This document shows positions 1 through 5,275 of a stretch of 7,119 nt of DNA, piece by piece (positions within the stretch are counted from its first letter, which is position 1; each line of letters starts with the position of its first letter). The notes under the pieces are model-generated. The model worked only from the letters and a program-made list of their open reading frames with translations, was not told the origin of the DNA and ran no database searches. The stretch spans positions 1-7,119 of the forward strand of contig JADGOD010000262.1 of NCBI GenBank assembly GCA_017883125.1, written 5' to 3'. The DNA comes from Acidimicrobiales bacterium. GTDB taxonomy: Bacteria; Actinomycetota; Acidimicrobiia; Acidimicrobiales; RAAP-2. Position numbers and translations under genes: made by a program.

Positions 1-226
1 GAACTTGGCCAGTCGACTCACGGGCCCATCTTCGCCTGCCGGGTGCCTGACGGTGCGGGGCCAGCTGCGAGTGCCGTCCCATGGGATTCGGTAGGGGCGA
101 CTCTCTACACCCTGGTCGGGTTCATCTCTCCTCAACCGCAGGGGCCGCTGCCGAGATCACAGCGCCGCTCAGCCGCGTCGAACAACCGGGCTTGAGCTCG
201 CCAGCCTAGGAACCGGCGCTCGTTCG

Positions 227-598
227 CTAAGCGTCGGCGTCGAGATCGGTGTGGAAGTCGACCGTCGAGCGCTCAGGGTGGTCGGGGTCGAGATGGACCG
301 TGAAGGGCTCATCGGGCTCGGGCTCCGAGTTGCCCTCGGCAACGTAGACGATCTCGTCGTCACGGGCTCCGTAAATGGCCTCGGCCATCCCAAGCATGGC
401 CTGGCCGAGGACTTGGCCCCCGCTTGAGCGGGTGAGCTTGCCCATGACAGAGATCGGAGCGTAATCGGCGTCGTCACCGGCGGTCTCGTCGTAGAGGGCG
501 TCGGTCGCCTTCAGCCAGGCGATCCACTGCTCGTCGGTCCACCCCTCGGGATCCGCCGGCGGGTCCTCGGGGATCCCGGTGTCGTCGACGTCAGTCAT
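227..598 (-). CDS. Small acidic hypothetical protein
   Basis: This 123-residue protein belongs to no family I recognise. The ATG at 598 is chosen because AGGAGG (603-608) lies four bases upstream on the coding strand; the frame runs on upstream to about 1006 but has no comparable start. About 31 of 123 residues are Asp or Glu, against five Lys/Arg. The N-terminus (1-20) is rich in Pro and Asp. A Trp-containing, probably helical patch (WTDEQWIAWLKATDALYDE; the two later Trp at 25 and 28) follows. Residues 58-78 form a Gly/Ala/Met-rich segment that could be a helix, and 83-116 look like alternating strands ending in HLDPDHPE. There is no signal peptide, membrane segment, or Cys or His metal motif. 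It is divergent from the methyltransferase across 392 bases. The strong ribosome site and orderly composition make a real gene likely; the function is unknown. Confidence 0.78.
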   Translation of the reverse strand: MTDVDDTGIPEDPPADPEGWTDEQWIAWLKATDALYDETAGDDADYAPISVMGKLTRSSGGQVLGQAMLGMAEAIYGARDDEIVYVAEGNSEPEPDEPFTVHLDPDHPERSTVDFHTDLDADA

Positions 599-990
599 GG
601 TCCCTCCTCTTACCTTGACGAGGTTATCGGCACGATGATCTCCAGGCCGTCTCGCGTCCCGGCGGCCTGCGATTCGATATGCCGAAACCCGTGGGGTCAA
701 TCCGACCCGAGAACGTACGGAGTCGCTTGGGCGCGATTCTGGGGGGTCTGGATCGCTCGCGACGACAAGCGCGTCACGGGATGCGGTGCGTCGGCTGCAC
801 CACCGACCTGGCGACAGGAGGCACTCTCGTTCCTCGGTCATCTGGCGGACGGATGGCGCAGGATGAATCACCACGGGAATCCTGGAGCACACCGTGGGCC
901 TGTCTCCGTGGGGGCCGGAAGAGCTGTCGGCTTGGTCATCGGACGTGAGACGATTGGTCTTTGGCCAAGCGCCGATCACGAGGAGGAATG
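599..990. other. Gene-free divergent intergenic region
   Basis: This 392-base stretch separates two divergent genes and must hold the promoters for both, but I cannot place a convincing -35/-10 pair. Open frames across it, for example 635-991 on the plus strand, lack ribosome sites and have Arg/Gly/Ser-rich translations unlike real proteins. One inverted repeat, CCACGG (871-876) and CCGTGG (892-897), with a 15-base gap, lies about 95 bases upstream of the methyltransferase start. It could be an operator or leader hairpin, but repeats of this size are common by chance in GC-rich DNA. Confidence 0.6.
981..986 (+). promoter_or_regulatory. Ribosome binding site deciding the methyltransferase start
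   Basis: AGGAGG at 981-986 is a near-perfect anti-16S match. Three in-frame ATG codons follow at 988, 991 and 997. Position 988 is only one base from the site, so 991 (spacer four) or 997 (spacer ten) are the workable starts. The TTG at 961 lies upstream of the site and is not used. Confidence 0.8.
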
Positions 991-1671
991 ATGGAAATGA
1001 CGCCACCGAGCTCGCGGAGACGGAGCCGCTTCACCGATGCAGTCATCGATGACTACGCATCGGCACATTCCACGCCGCCCGATGCTCACCAACTCGATCT
1101 CCAGAGCATCACCCAGGAGAAGACTGGAAGTGCAGCGCGGATGCAGATTGGCGACGATCAAGCGTTGCTCATCGAGATGATCGTTCGGGCCATGGGAGCG
1201 AAGCGTGCGATCGAGATCGGCACGTTCACCGGGTATTCAGCTCTTGCTATCGCACGGGGCCTCGGCCCTGAAGGGCAGCTTCTCTGCTGCGACATGAGCG
1301 AGGAGTGGACGTCAATCGCGCGCGTGGCGTGGGCGAGCGCTAACGTCGCCGACCGGATCGAGCTCCGGATCGGCCCAGCCATCGAGACGCTCCGATCCCT
1401 GCCTGCCGGCGAGCAGTTCGACTTCGCCTTCATCGATGCCGACAAGACGGGCTACGCCGAGTACTACGAAGAGGTGCTGGCCCGTTTGCGACCCGGCGGC
1501 CTGATCCTCCTCGACAACATGCTCCAAAGCGGCCAAGTCGTCGAAGCGAGCGCCACCGACGACAACGTCGCTGCGATCTGCTCGCTCAACGACACCATCG
1601 TCGATGATCCGCGCGTGAAGGTCGTGCTCATCACCATCGGTGACGGCGTCAGCTTCGTGCAGAAGCTCTAG
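991..1671 (+). CDS. Class I SAM-dependent O-methyltransferase (CCoAOMT/COMT-like)
   Basis: This 226-residue protein is of usual length for the cation-dependent O-methyltransferase family (Methyltransf_3), cytosolic enzymes moving a methyl group from S-adenosylmethionine to a hydroxyl, often on catechol-like substrates. SAM motif I is AIEIGTFTGYS (73-83). Asp101 in CCDMSEEW should bind the SAM ribose. FDFAFIDADK (143-152) and LLDNM (173-177) supply the expected metal ligands Asp149, Asp175 and Asn176 and the catalytic Lys152; the spacing Asp-26-Asp-Asn and Asp-3-Lys matches plant caffeoyl-CoA methyltransferases. The N-terminal DAVIDDYASAHS helix and the MQIGDDQ segment (51-57) are typical of bacterial members. 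The start is set by AGGAGG at 981; ATG 997 is an alternative. It stands alone between gene-free stretches. The fold and chemistry are nearly certain. The substrate cannot be told. Confidence 0.93.
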   Translation: MEMTPPSSRRRSRFTDAVIDDYASAHSTPPDAHQLDLQSITQEKTGSAARMQIGDDQALLIEMIVRAMGAKRAIEIGTFTGYSALAIARGLGPEGQLLCCDMSEEWTSIARVAWASANVADRIELRIGPAIETLRSLPAGEQFDFAFIDADKTGYAEYYEEVLARLRPGGLILLDNMLQSGQVVEASATDDNVAAICSLNDTIVDDPRVKVVLITIGDGVSFVQKL

Positions 1672-2035
1672 CAACGGACGGCGTGCCGAGCACGATTGCA
1701 TGATAGGCGGCAATCAACGTCGGCGCATCGCCGCTGACAATGATTCGAGCGACATGCGTTCCTCCGGAGAGCCATGTCGGGGCCAATCCGGCGTCCGGGA
1801 GCACCCTCAGCACTATTGAAGGATGCACGGCGTGGGACACTCGTCGCCCTCCAGATCCGCCTCTATACGCGTTGCTAGGTCCGCGGACCGGCTGGGGTCC
1901 ATCACTCGGATGAATCGTTCTGGGTGCGGACTTGTGGCCTCGCTGTCAAAGCGCGCTACGGGGCGCGATCTCAAAGCGCTCGTACCGGCGCTCGTCTTTA
2001 CAATGTGTGCGATCTCGAGTGAAGCGTGATGAGGA
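1672..2035. other. Gene-free convergent spacer
   Basis: This 364-base stretch lies between the 3' ends of the methyltransferase and the cupin gene, so it needs only terminators. I see a short hairpin just after the methyltransferase stop (listed separately), a 12-base perfect palindrome GGTCCGCGGACC (1878-1889), and a direct repeat TCAAAGCGC at 1946-1954 and 1971-1979 (25-base period). Short frames on both strands (1823-2029 plus, 1649-1840 minus) lack ribosome sites and resemble no known protein. The length is unusual for a convergent spacer, so a decayed gene is possible but not shown. Confidence 0.6.
1682..1694 (+). terminator. Possible short terminator hairpin after the methyltransferase
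   Basis: CGTGC (1682-1686), loop CGA, GCACG (1690-1694) begins ten bases after the stop codon. The stem is only five base pairs and no T-run follows (ATTGCATGAT), so it is weak; actinobacterial terminators often lack the T-run. Confidence 0.25.
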
Positions 2036-2353
2036 TCACCCAGCGTCTATGAGAGTCAGGAGCATGACGGTCGGTTCGCGCGCAGTGAGACTGTGAGGCG
2101 TTCCTGGCTCCATGTGGAGCCAAAAACCTGGTCCTGCGTCAAGTTGTTCACCGTCCGCGATGAATTCCAGCCGACCCTTGACGACCTGAACGATGGCTGA
2201 GCGGGAAGCCTGGTGCTCGCTGAGACCCTCTCCTGCGTCGAAGCCGAAGACCGTGACCTCGGATCGATCGTCGTGGAAGATCACGCGCGACACGACGGCA
2301 CCGCTCTGAATGTCAATCGCGCCAGCAACCTCCGAAAGTGCGACATGTGCCAT
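2036..2353 (-). CDS. Small single-domain cupin protein
   Basis: This 105-residue protein is one cupin beta-barrel, the usual length for stand-alone bacterial cupins. The start at 2353 has AGAGGGGG (2360-2367) six bases upstream. Residues 18-40 give the family pattern of a VVSRVIF strand followed by a TVFGFDAGEG turn. Cupin motif 1 spans GEGLSEHQASRSAIVQVVKG (41-60) and motif 2 spans GPGFWLHMEPGTPHSL (74-89), with the LLTLID ending common in this subgroup. His47 and His87 are present, but the second His of the usual HxH is Ala49 and the Glu position is not acidic, so a full four-ligand metal site is absent. It may bind a ligand or a weakly held metal rather than be a classical dioxygenase. It diverges from the VOC gene across 136 bases and may share its control. 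The fold is secure, the role is not. Confidence 0.88.
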   Translation of the reverse strand: MAHVALSEVAGAIDIQSGAVVSRVIFHDDRSEVTVFGFDAGEGLSEHQASRSAIVQVVKGRLEFIADGEQLDAGPGFWLHMEPGTPHSLTAREPTVMLLTLIDAG

Positions 2354-2398
2354 CCCGTTCCCCCTCTATTGTGTTCGTTACTGATTGGATGCAGCATT

Positions 2399-2414
2399 CC
2401 TAGTCGCAACTAGG
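2399..2414. promoter_or_regulatory. Candidate operator dyad CCTAGT-N4-ACTAGG
   Basis: Perfect six-base arms CCTAGT (2399-2404) and ACTAGG (2409-2414) surround CGCA. This 16-base dyad lies 45 bases upstream of the cupin start and 75 bases upstream of the VOC start, a fitting place for a dimeric repressor acting on both genes. No regulator gene is nearby, so this is inference from position and symmetry. Confidence 0.4.
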
Positions 2415-2443
2415 GCGCCCTGCGGCGCTGAGTTGACGGGGCC

Positions 2444-2453
2444 GGGGGGGGGG
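2444..2453. repeat. Run of ten G
   Basis: Ten consecutive G, preceded two bases earlier by GGGG, lie 36 bases upstream of the VOC start codon and outside both coding regions. It is the longest homopolymer I noticed in the window. It could vary in length through replication slippage or be a sequencing artefact. Confidence 0.85.
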
Positions 2454-2489
2454 CAAGGCCCTCTCTCTAATCACAAGGAAGTAGGGAAC

Positions 2490-2954
2490 ATGCTCACCAA
2501 GGGCATACATCACGTCGCCATCATCACGAAAGACGCCCACCGCCTCCAGGCCTTCTACCGCGAGGTCTTCGACGCCGTCGTCGTGAGCGACGGATCTGAG
2601 CTCCCCGATGGCAGAGGTCCTCGCCTGACCATCATCATGATCGGCGAGTTCGCGGAGCTGAACGTCTTCCAGATCGAGGGCAACACAGAAGCTGACCGCC
2701 AGACACCGATGTTCGGCCGTGGGCGCCTCGACCACCTCGCCCTCCAAGCAGCGTCCCTCGAGGCGTTCGATGAAATCCGAGACCGCCTCATGGCACAAGG
2801 GGCGGCAGACGACTTCGTCACTGACTTCGGGTCGGCGCTGAGCATCTTCTTCCGCGACCCTGACGGGCTCGAGGGTGAGGTGTGCATAGAGAACCCCGAC
2901 GCCGTCCCAGGTGTCAGTCATCCACCGGGCACGCGAGCCGCCCGATACTCGTAG
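2490..2954 (+). CDS. VOC-family (glyoxalase/dioxygenase-fold) protein
   Basis: This 154-residue protein contains the two beta-alpha-beta-beta-beta modules of the vicinal oxygen chelate fold, whose members include lyases, isomerases, dioxygenases and resistance proteins. The start at 2490 has AAGGAAG (2475-2481) with an eight-base spacer; the same frame extends to a TTG at 2385, but that stretch crosses the G tract and looks non-coding. Module 1 opens with GIHHVAIITKD (5-15) and has the FYREVF helix (22-27). Module 2 opens with RLDHLALQ (79-86) and ends with FRDPDGLEGEV (121-131). The likely metal ligands are His8, Glu56 (or a neighbour), His82 and Glu130, so the metal site looks complete. The last 20 residues are a Pro/Arg-rich tail that may be disordered. 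It is divergent from the cupin. The substrate is unknown; ring-cleavage dioxygenase, glyoxalase-like and binding roles are all open. Confidence 0.9.
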   Translation: MLTKGIHHVAIITKDAHRLQAFYREVFDAVVVSDGSELPDGRGPRLTIIMIGEFAELNVFQIEGNTEADRQTPMFGRGRLDHLALQAASLEAFDEIRDRLMAQGAADDFVTDFGSALSIFFRDPDGLEGEVCIENPDAVPGVSHPPGTRAARYS

Positions 2955-2963
2955 GGGGTCTCA

Positions 2964-2976
2964 GCGAGGCCCTCGC
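2964..2976 (+). terminator. Possible terminator hairpin after the VOC gene
   Basis: GCGAG (2964-2968), loop GCC, CTCGC (2972-2976) begins ten bases after the VOC stop codon. The stem is short and GC-rich and no T-run follows, so this is a weak candidate based mainly on its position. Confidence 0.25.
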
Positions 2977-3103
2977 GGAAGCGGTCCGTAGATCAGGCGT
3001 GTCGCATCCTAGAAGTGCGGGGATACCTGACTGGTGTCGGAGGGGCGTTGCCGATTCTCAGTACACGGACTCTCTAGCGGAGGGAGTGGGCGGCCTGATT
3101 GAA

Positions 3104-3118
3104 GCCGGCGATGCCGGC
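3104..3118. terminator. GC-only hairpin, possible U-less terminator
   Basis: GCCGGC (3104-3109), loop GAT, GCCGGC (3113-3118) forms a six-pair all-GC stem on either strand, about 150 bases after the VOC stop. No T-run follows, so it may be a structural element or chance. Confidence 0.25.
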
Positions 3119-3542
3119 GCCCCTGCCCCGAGGTCTCTCATGAGTTCCTCATTTCTCCGCCCGTCCTGCTCTCTGCAGCATGTCGGCTCGTCCCGTCCGA
3201 CGCCAGAGCCAGCGGGATCTGCCCCTAGCTCCGTCGGCTCGAGCACTACCCCGAGGCTTCTAACGGATCCAGGTGCCGCGTCGCTCAGAAGAGCGCTATG
3301 GCCTCGTCGGCCATCGACGGTGTGGCGTCTGCCCAGTGGTTGATCGAGATCTCGGATCTCGTCTCGACCGGGATTCGGTGGAGCCGAGATGGACTTGTCG
3401 CCGCGATGGGACACCAAGCGTCGAGGTGGTGCCCCGCGAGCCGGTGCTCGGCTGCGGTATGGGACCCAGTGGGCCGGAGTTACTCTCGCTCGCCAGGCAT
3501 CATCGAGGCACCGCGCCCGCGGCGCCTCCGATCTTTGGGAGT

Positions 3543-3556
3543 ACAGTTCGAACTGT
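3543..3556. promoter_or_regulatory. 14-base perfect palindrome upstream of lemA
   Basis: ACAGTTCGAACTGT is fully self-complementary and ends 27 bases before the lemA start codon and nine bases before its ribosome site. This is where an operator or a short leader hairpin would sit. It does not fit the known Gram-positive LexA box, which has the half-sites GAAC and GTTC in the opposite order with a four-base spacer. The regulator is unknown. Confidence 0.4.
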
Positions 3557-3583
3557 CAGGATCTCAAAGGAGCCTTTATCGTC

Positions 3584-4252
3584 ATGGTCGCTCTCATCAT
3601 CGTCGTCGTGGTTGTCGTGCTCTTGGGATTCGGCCTGTGGGCTGCGTACAACGGCCTTGTCAAGAGGCGCAACCGGACCCAGGAGGCGTGGTCCGAGATC
3701 GATGTCGAACTCAAGCGCCGCCACGACCTCATCCCCAACCTGGTCTCGACGGTTCAGGGCTACGCCGCCCACGAGCGAGGGACCTTCGAAGCCGTTACCA
3801 AGGCGAGGGCCGATGCCGTCTCCGCCGGAGCGACAGGCGATCCGGACCAGATCGTTCCTGCCGAGAACGCACTCTCCGGAGCACTTCGGTCACTCTTCGC
3901 CGTGGCCGAGAACTACCCCCAGCTGCGCGCCGTCGAGAGCTTCGTCCAGCTGCAAGAGACGCTGACGGCGACCGAGGACAAGATCGAGTACGCCCGCCGC
4001 TACTACAACACCAGCGCACGTGACTACAACACTGCGCTCCAGACGTTCCCCCGGAATCTGATCGCCGGGCCGTTCAACTTCAAGGCCGTGGCCTTCTTCG
4101 AGACTGACGAGATTGATCGTGCGGTGCCAGAGGTGACCTTCCCCGGCACGAGTCCCCTAGCTAACACAGCGCCCCCAGGGCCTCCTCCGGCAATGGGCGA
4201 TCAAGGCCCTCCTCCGGCCACCGGCGTCGAGGGTCCACCGCCTGCCGGCTGA
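3584..4252 (+). CDS. lemA: LemA family protein
   Basis: This 222-residue membrane-anchored protein matches the LemA family over residues 1-185. The start at 3584 has AAAGGAG (3566-3572) eleven bases upstream, and the protein begins directly with the hydrophobic anchor. One membrane helix (3-20) is followed by the family signature YNGLVKRRNRTQEAWSEIDV (22-41) and the RRHDLIPNLV segment (45-54). The central helices include ENYPQLRA (109-116), TEDKIEYARRYYN (130-142) and FPRNLIAG (155-162), expected to form a long helical bundle outside the membrane. Residues 196-222 are a Pro-rich tail built of a nine-residue repeat beginning GPPPA, beyond the core fold. LemA proteins have no established enzyme activity. 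They commonly neighbour M48 proteases, and htpX does follow here, but on the opposite strand with 13 bases between stops. A role in envelope stress or as a protease partner is inferred from that association. Confidence 0.95.
   Translation: MVALIIVVVVVVLLGFGLWAAYNGLVKRRNRTQEAWSEIDVELKRRHDLIPNLVSTVQGYAAHERGTFEAVTKARADAVSAGATGDPDQIVPAENALSGALRSLFAVAENYPQLRAVESFVQLQETLTATEDKIEYARRYYNTSARDYNTALQTFPRNLIAGPFNFKAVAFFETDEIDRAVPEVTFPGTSPLANTAPPGPPPAMGDQGPPPATGVEGPPPAG
4178..4249 (+). repeat. 27-base tandem repeat encoding the LemA Pro-rich tail
   Basis: Copies begin at 4178, 4205 and 4232, in frame with lemA, giving GPPPAMGDQ, GPPPATGVE and a final partial GPPPAG before the stop. The first 14 or so bases of copies one and two are almost identical (GG-CCTCCTCCGGC core), while the third uses different codons for the same residues. 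The repeat could expand or contract without shifting frame. Confidence 0.85.
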
Positions 4253-4265
4253 GACCGGGGCTAGC

Positions 4266-5237
4266 TCAGACGGACTCGCCTGAGGCAATCTTCTCGAGTT
4301 GGGCGATCCGCTCTTCGATCGGTGGGTGCGTGTCGTAGAGGTGGTGGTACCAGGTCTCGTGGTGCTGCAGCGGGGCATCGATGCACATCGCTGCGGTGGC
4401 GTGGTTCATCCCCTTGAACGGCTTGTCGTTCTTCTGGAGCTTCTTGAGGGCGCTGAGCAGTCCGACCGGGTTCCGGGTCAGCTCCGCGCCACTCGCGTCA
4501 GCCAAAGACTCCCGGCGACGTGACAGCGCGAGCCTCATGAGCGGGCCAAAGATGAAGCCGACGACAGCGAGCAGCGCCCCTGCTACGAAGACCACGGCGA
4601 CGAGCTGGTTGCCCCTGCTTCCTCCCCGGCCCACGGAGGAGAAGAACGCGCTCCGCCAGAGGATGCTGGCGAGGAGGGCCGCCATGCCGATCATCGTTCC
4701 CACCACGAGAAGCAGCCGGATGTCGTGGTTCTTGATGTGGCTCATCTCGTGGGCGGTCACCCCCTCGAGCTCCTCTCGGTTCATCATGGCGAGCAACCCG
4801 GTGGTGAAGGTGATGGCGGCCTTCTCGGGGCTGACCCCGGTGGCGAACGCGTTGGGTGAGGGATCGTCGATGACGTAGACGGCAGGCTTCGGGATGCCCT
4901 CGCCGATGGCCAAGGCCTCCACCAGGTCGTTGATCTGCTGGTACCTGACCGGATCGGCAGGGACGGCTCCAGAGACCCTGAGCACCAGGCCAGCGCCAGC
5001 AGTCAGCGAGTAGACGATGCCGCCGATGGCGAGAACGGCGCAGATCGCCATGCCGACGAAGACAGGGCTCCAGCCGTAGTTGACCGGAGGGGTCGGGGCG
5101 TAGCCGGTGTTTGACGTGTGGCGGTAGAGGGCTTTGAAGAGCAGGCCGCAGACGGCGCCGACGGCCAGCCAGACCACGAAGAACAATCCGATGAAGATGA
5201 CGCTTCGCCGCTTGTTCCTGGCGATCTCGCTATACAC
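4266..5237 (-). CDS. htpX: HtpX-like M48 zinc metalloprotease
   Basis: This 323-residue integral membrane protease has the usual HtpX length and order. HtpX proteins degrade damaged or misassembled membrane proteins. Residues 1-12 (MYSEIARNKRRS) match the family N-terminus and support the GTG at 5237, the first usable start after an in-frame stop. Membrane helices lie near 13-35 and 58-80. NAFATG (129-134) precedes the zinc motif HEMSH (163-167), with two His ligands and catalytic Glu164; the third ligand is Glu243 in RRESLAD. Further hydrophobic segments lie near 175-195 and 212-235. The end has the typical DTHPPIEERI segment (302-311). No ribosome site precedes the GTG, but TAGGCT sits seven bases upstream, suggesting a leaderless message. 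It faces lemA tail to tail, and the permease lies upstream on the same strand with a 190-base gap. All catalytic residues are present. Confidence 0.95.
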   Translation of the reverse strand: MYSEIARNKRRSVIFIGLFFVVWLAVGAVCGLLFKALYRHTSNTGYAPTPPVNYGWSPVFVGMAICAVLAIGGIVYSLTAGAGLVLRVSGAVPADPVRYQQINDLVEALAIGEGIPKPAVYVIDDPSPNAFATGVSPEKAAITFTTGLLAMMNREELEGVTAHEMSHIKNHDIRLLLVVGTMIGMAALLASILWRSAFFSSVGRGGSRGNQLVAVVFVAGALLAVVGFIFGPLMRLALSRRRESLADASGAELTRNPVGLLSALKKLQKNDKPFKGMNHATAAMCIDAPLQHHETWYHHLYDTHPPIEERIAQLEKIASGESV

Positions 5238-5244
5238 GAGAGCG

Positions 5245-5250
5245 AGCCTA
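5245..5250 (-). promoter_or_regulatory. Candidate -10 box for a leaderless htpX transcript
   Basis: Read on the minus strand, TAGGCT ends seven bases before the GTG start, the spacing expected when transcription begins at the start codon. It fits TANNNT, the actinobacterial -10 pattern. No clear -35 is seen at 17-18 bases (TTGAGA is 13 bases away), and no ribosome site lies in between. The assignment is inference. Confidence 0.35.
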
Positions 5251-5275
5251 GGTCACCCGGAGTTCTCAACCTCAG

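Larger units (their letters stand above)
2354..2489. promoter_or_regulatory. Shared divergent promoter region of cupin and VOC genes
   Basis: This 136-base region separates two outward-facing genes and must hold both promoters. It contains the dyad at 2399-2414, an overlapping palindrome AGGGCGCCCT (2412-2421), a TTGACG box (2433-2438) that could be a -35 for the plus strand, and a ten-G run (2444-2453). No -10 element lies at the normal 16-18 base distance from TTGACG; the nearest TA-like hexamer, TCTAAT (2466-2471), is 27 bases away. The individual promoter elements therefore stay unassigned. Confidence 0.55.
2955..3583. other. Long gene-free stretch upstream of lemA
   Basis: At 629 bases this is the longest unassigned stretch. 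Several frames are open (for example 2882-3343, 3273-3965 and 3298-4023 plus, 3058-3417 minus), but none has a ribosome site at a plausible start and the translations are Arg/Ser/Pro-rich with no recognised motif; those reaching past 3584 overlap lemA in another frame. Visible structure includes a hairpin just after the VOC stop, a GC-only hairpin at 3104-3118, a cluster of TCTCG-like repeats at 3344-3367 and the palindrome at 3543-3556. It could hold a decayed gene, a long lemA leader or an unannotated small RNA. I cannot choose among these. Confidence 0.55.

Noticed and set aside
1..82. Minus-strand ATG at 82 opening a frame off the left edge, beginning MGRHS, an N-terminus seen in some actinobacterial proteins.
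   Set aside because: There is no ribosome site upstream, only 27 codons are visible, and the rest is Arg-rich. It is too little to call a gene.
1..195. Plus-strand frame open from the left edge to a TGA at 193-195, a possible C-terminal fragment of a gene starting outside the window.
   Set aside because: The translation is Pro/Ser/Arg-rich with no motif, third-position GC is only moderate, and 64 open codons in GC-rich DNA are common by chance. The sequence to the left would decide it.
635..991. Plus-strand frame of 118 residues between the acidic protein and the methyltransferase.
   Set aside because: The composition is rich in Arg, Gly and Trp, there is no ribosome site, and it ends against the true methyltransferase start. 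It looks like chance in GC-rich DNA.
1649..1840. Minus-strand 63-residue frame with a fairly protein-like hydrophobic middle.
   Set aside because: It starts with GTG without a ribosome site, overlaps the methyltransferase 3' end, and matches nothing I recognise. A decayed fragment is conceivable but unsupported.
1878..1889. Perfect palindrome GGTCCGCGGACC.
   Set aside because: One or two 12-base palindromes are expected by chance in this length, and it lies in a convergent spacer with no promoter to control.
2385..2489. In-frame upstream extension of the VOC protein to a TTG at 2385.
   Set aside because: It would translate the G tract into a Gly-rich segment absent from the family, while ATG 2490 has a well-spaced ribosome site and the conserved fold begins right after it.
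3541..3560. GTTCGAA core resembling the T-arm of a tRNA.
   Set aside because: The pairs needed for a five-base T-stem with a seven-base loop are missing, and no acceptor, D or anticodon arms occur at the expected distances upstream. It is a plain palindrome.
3389..3583. In-frame upstream extension of lemA to an ATG at 3389.
   Set aside because: The extension would add a basic, low-complexity stretch before the membrane anchor, unlike LemA proteins, and the ATG at 3584 has a ribosome site.
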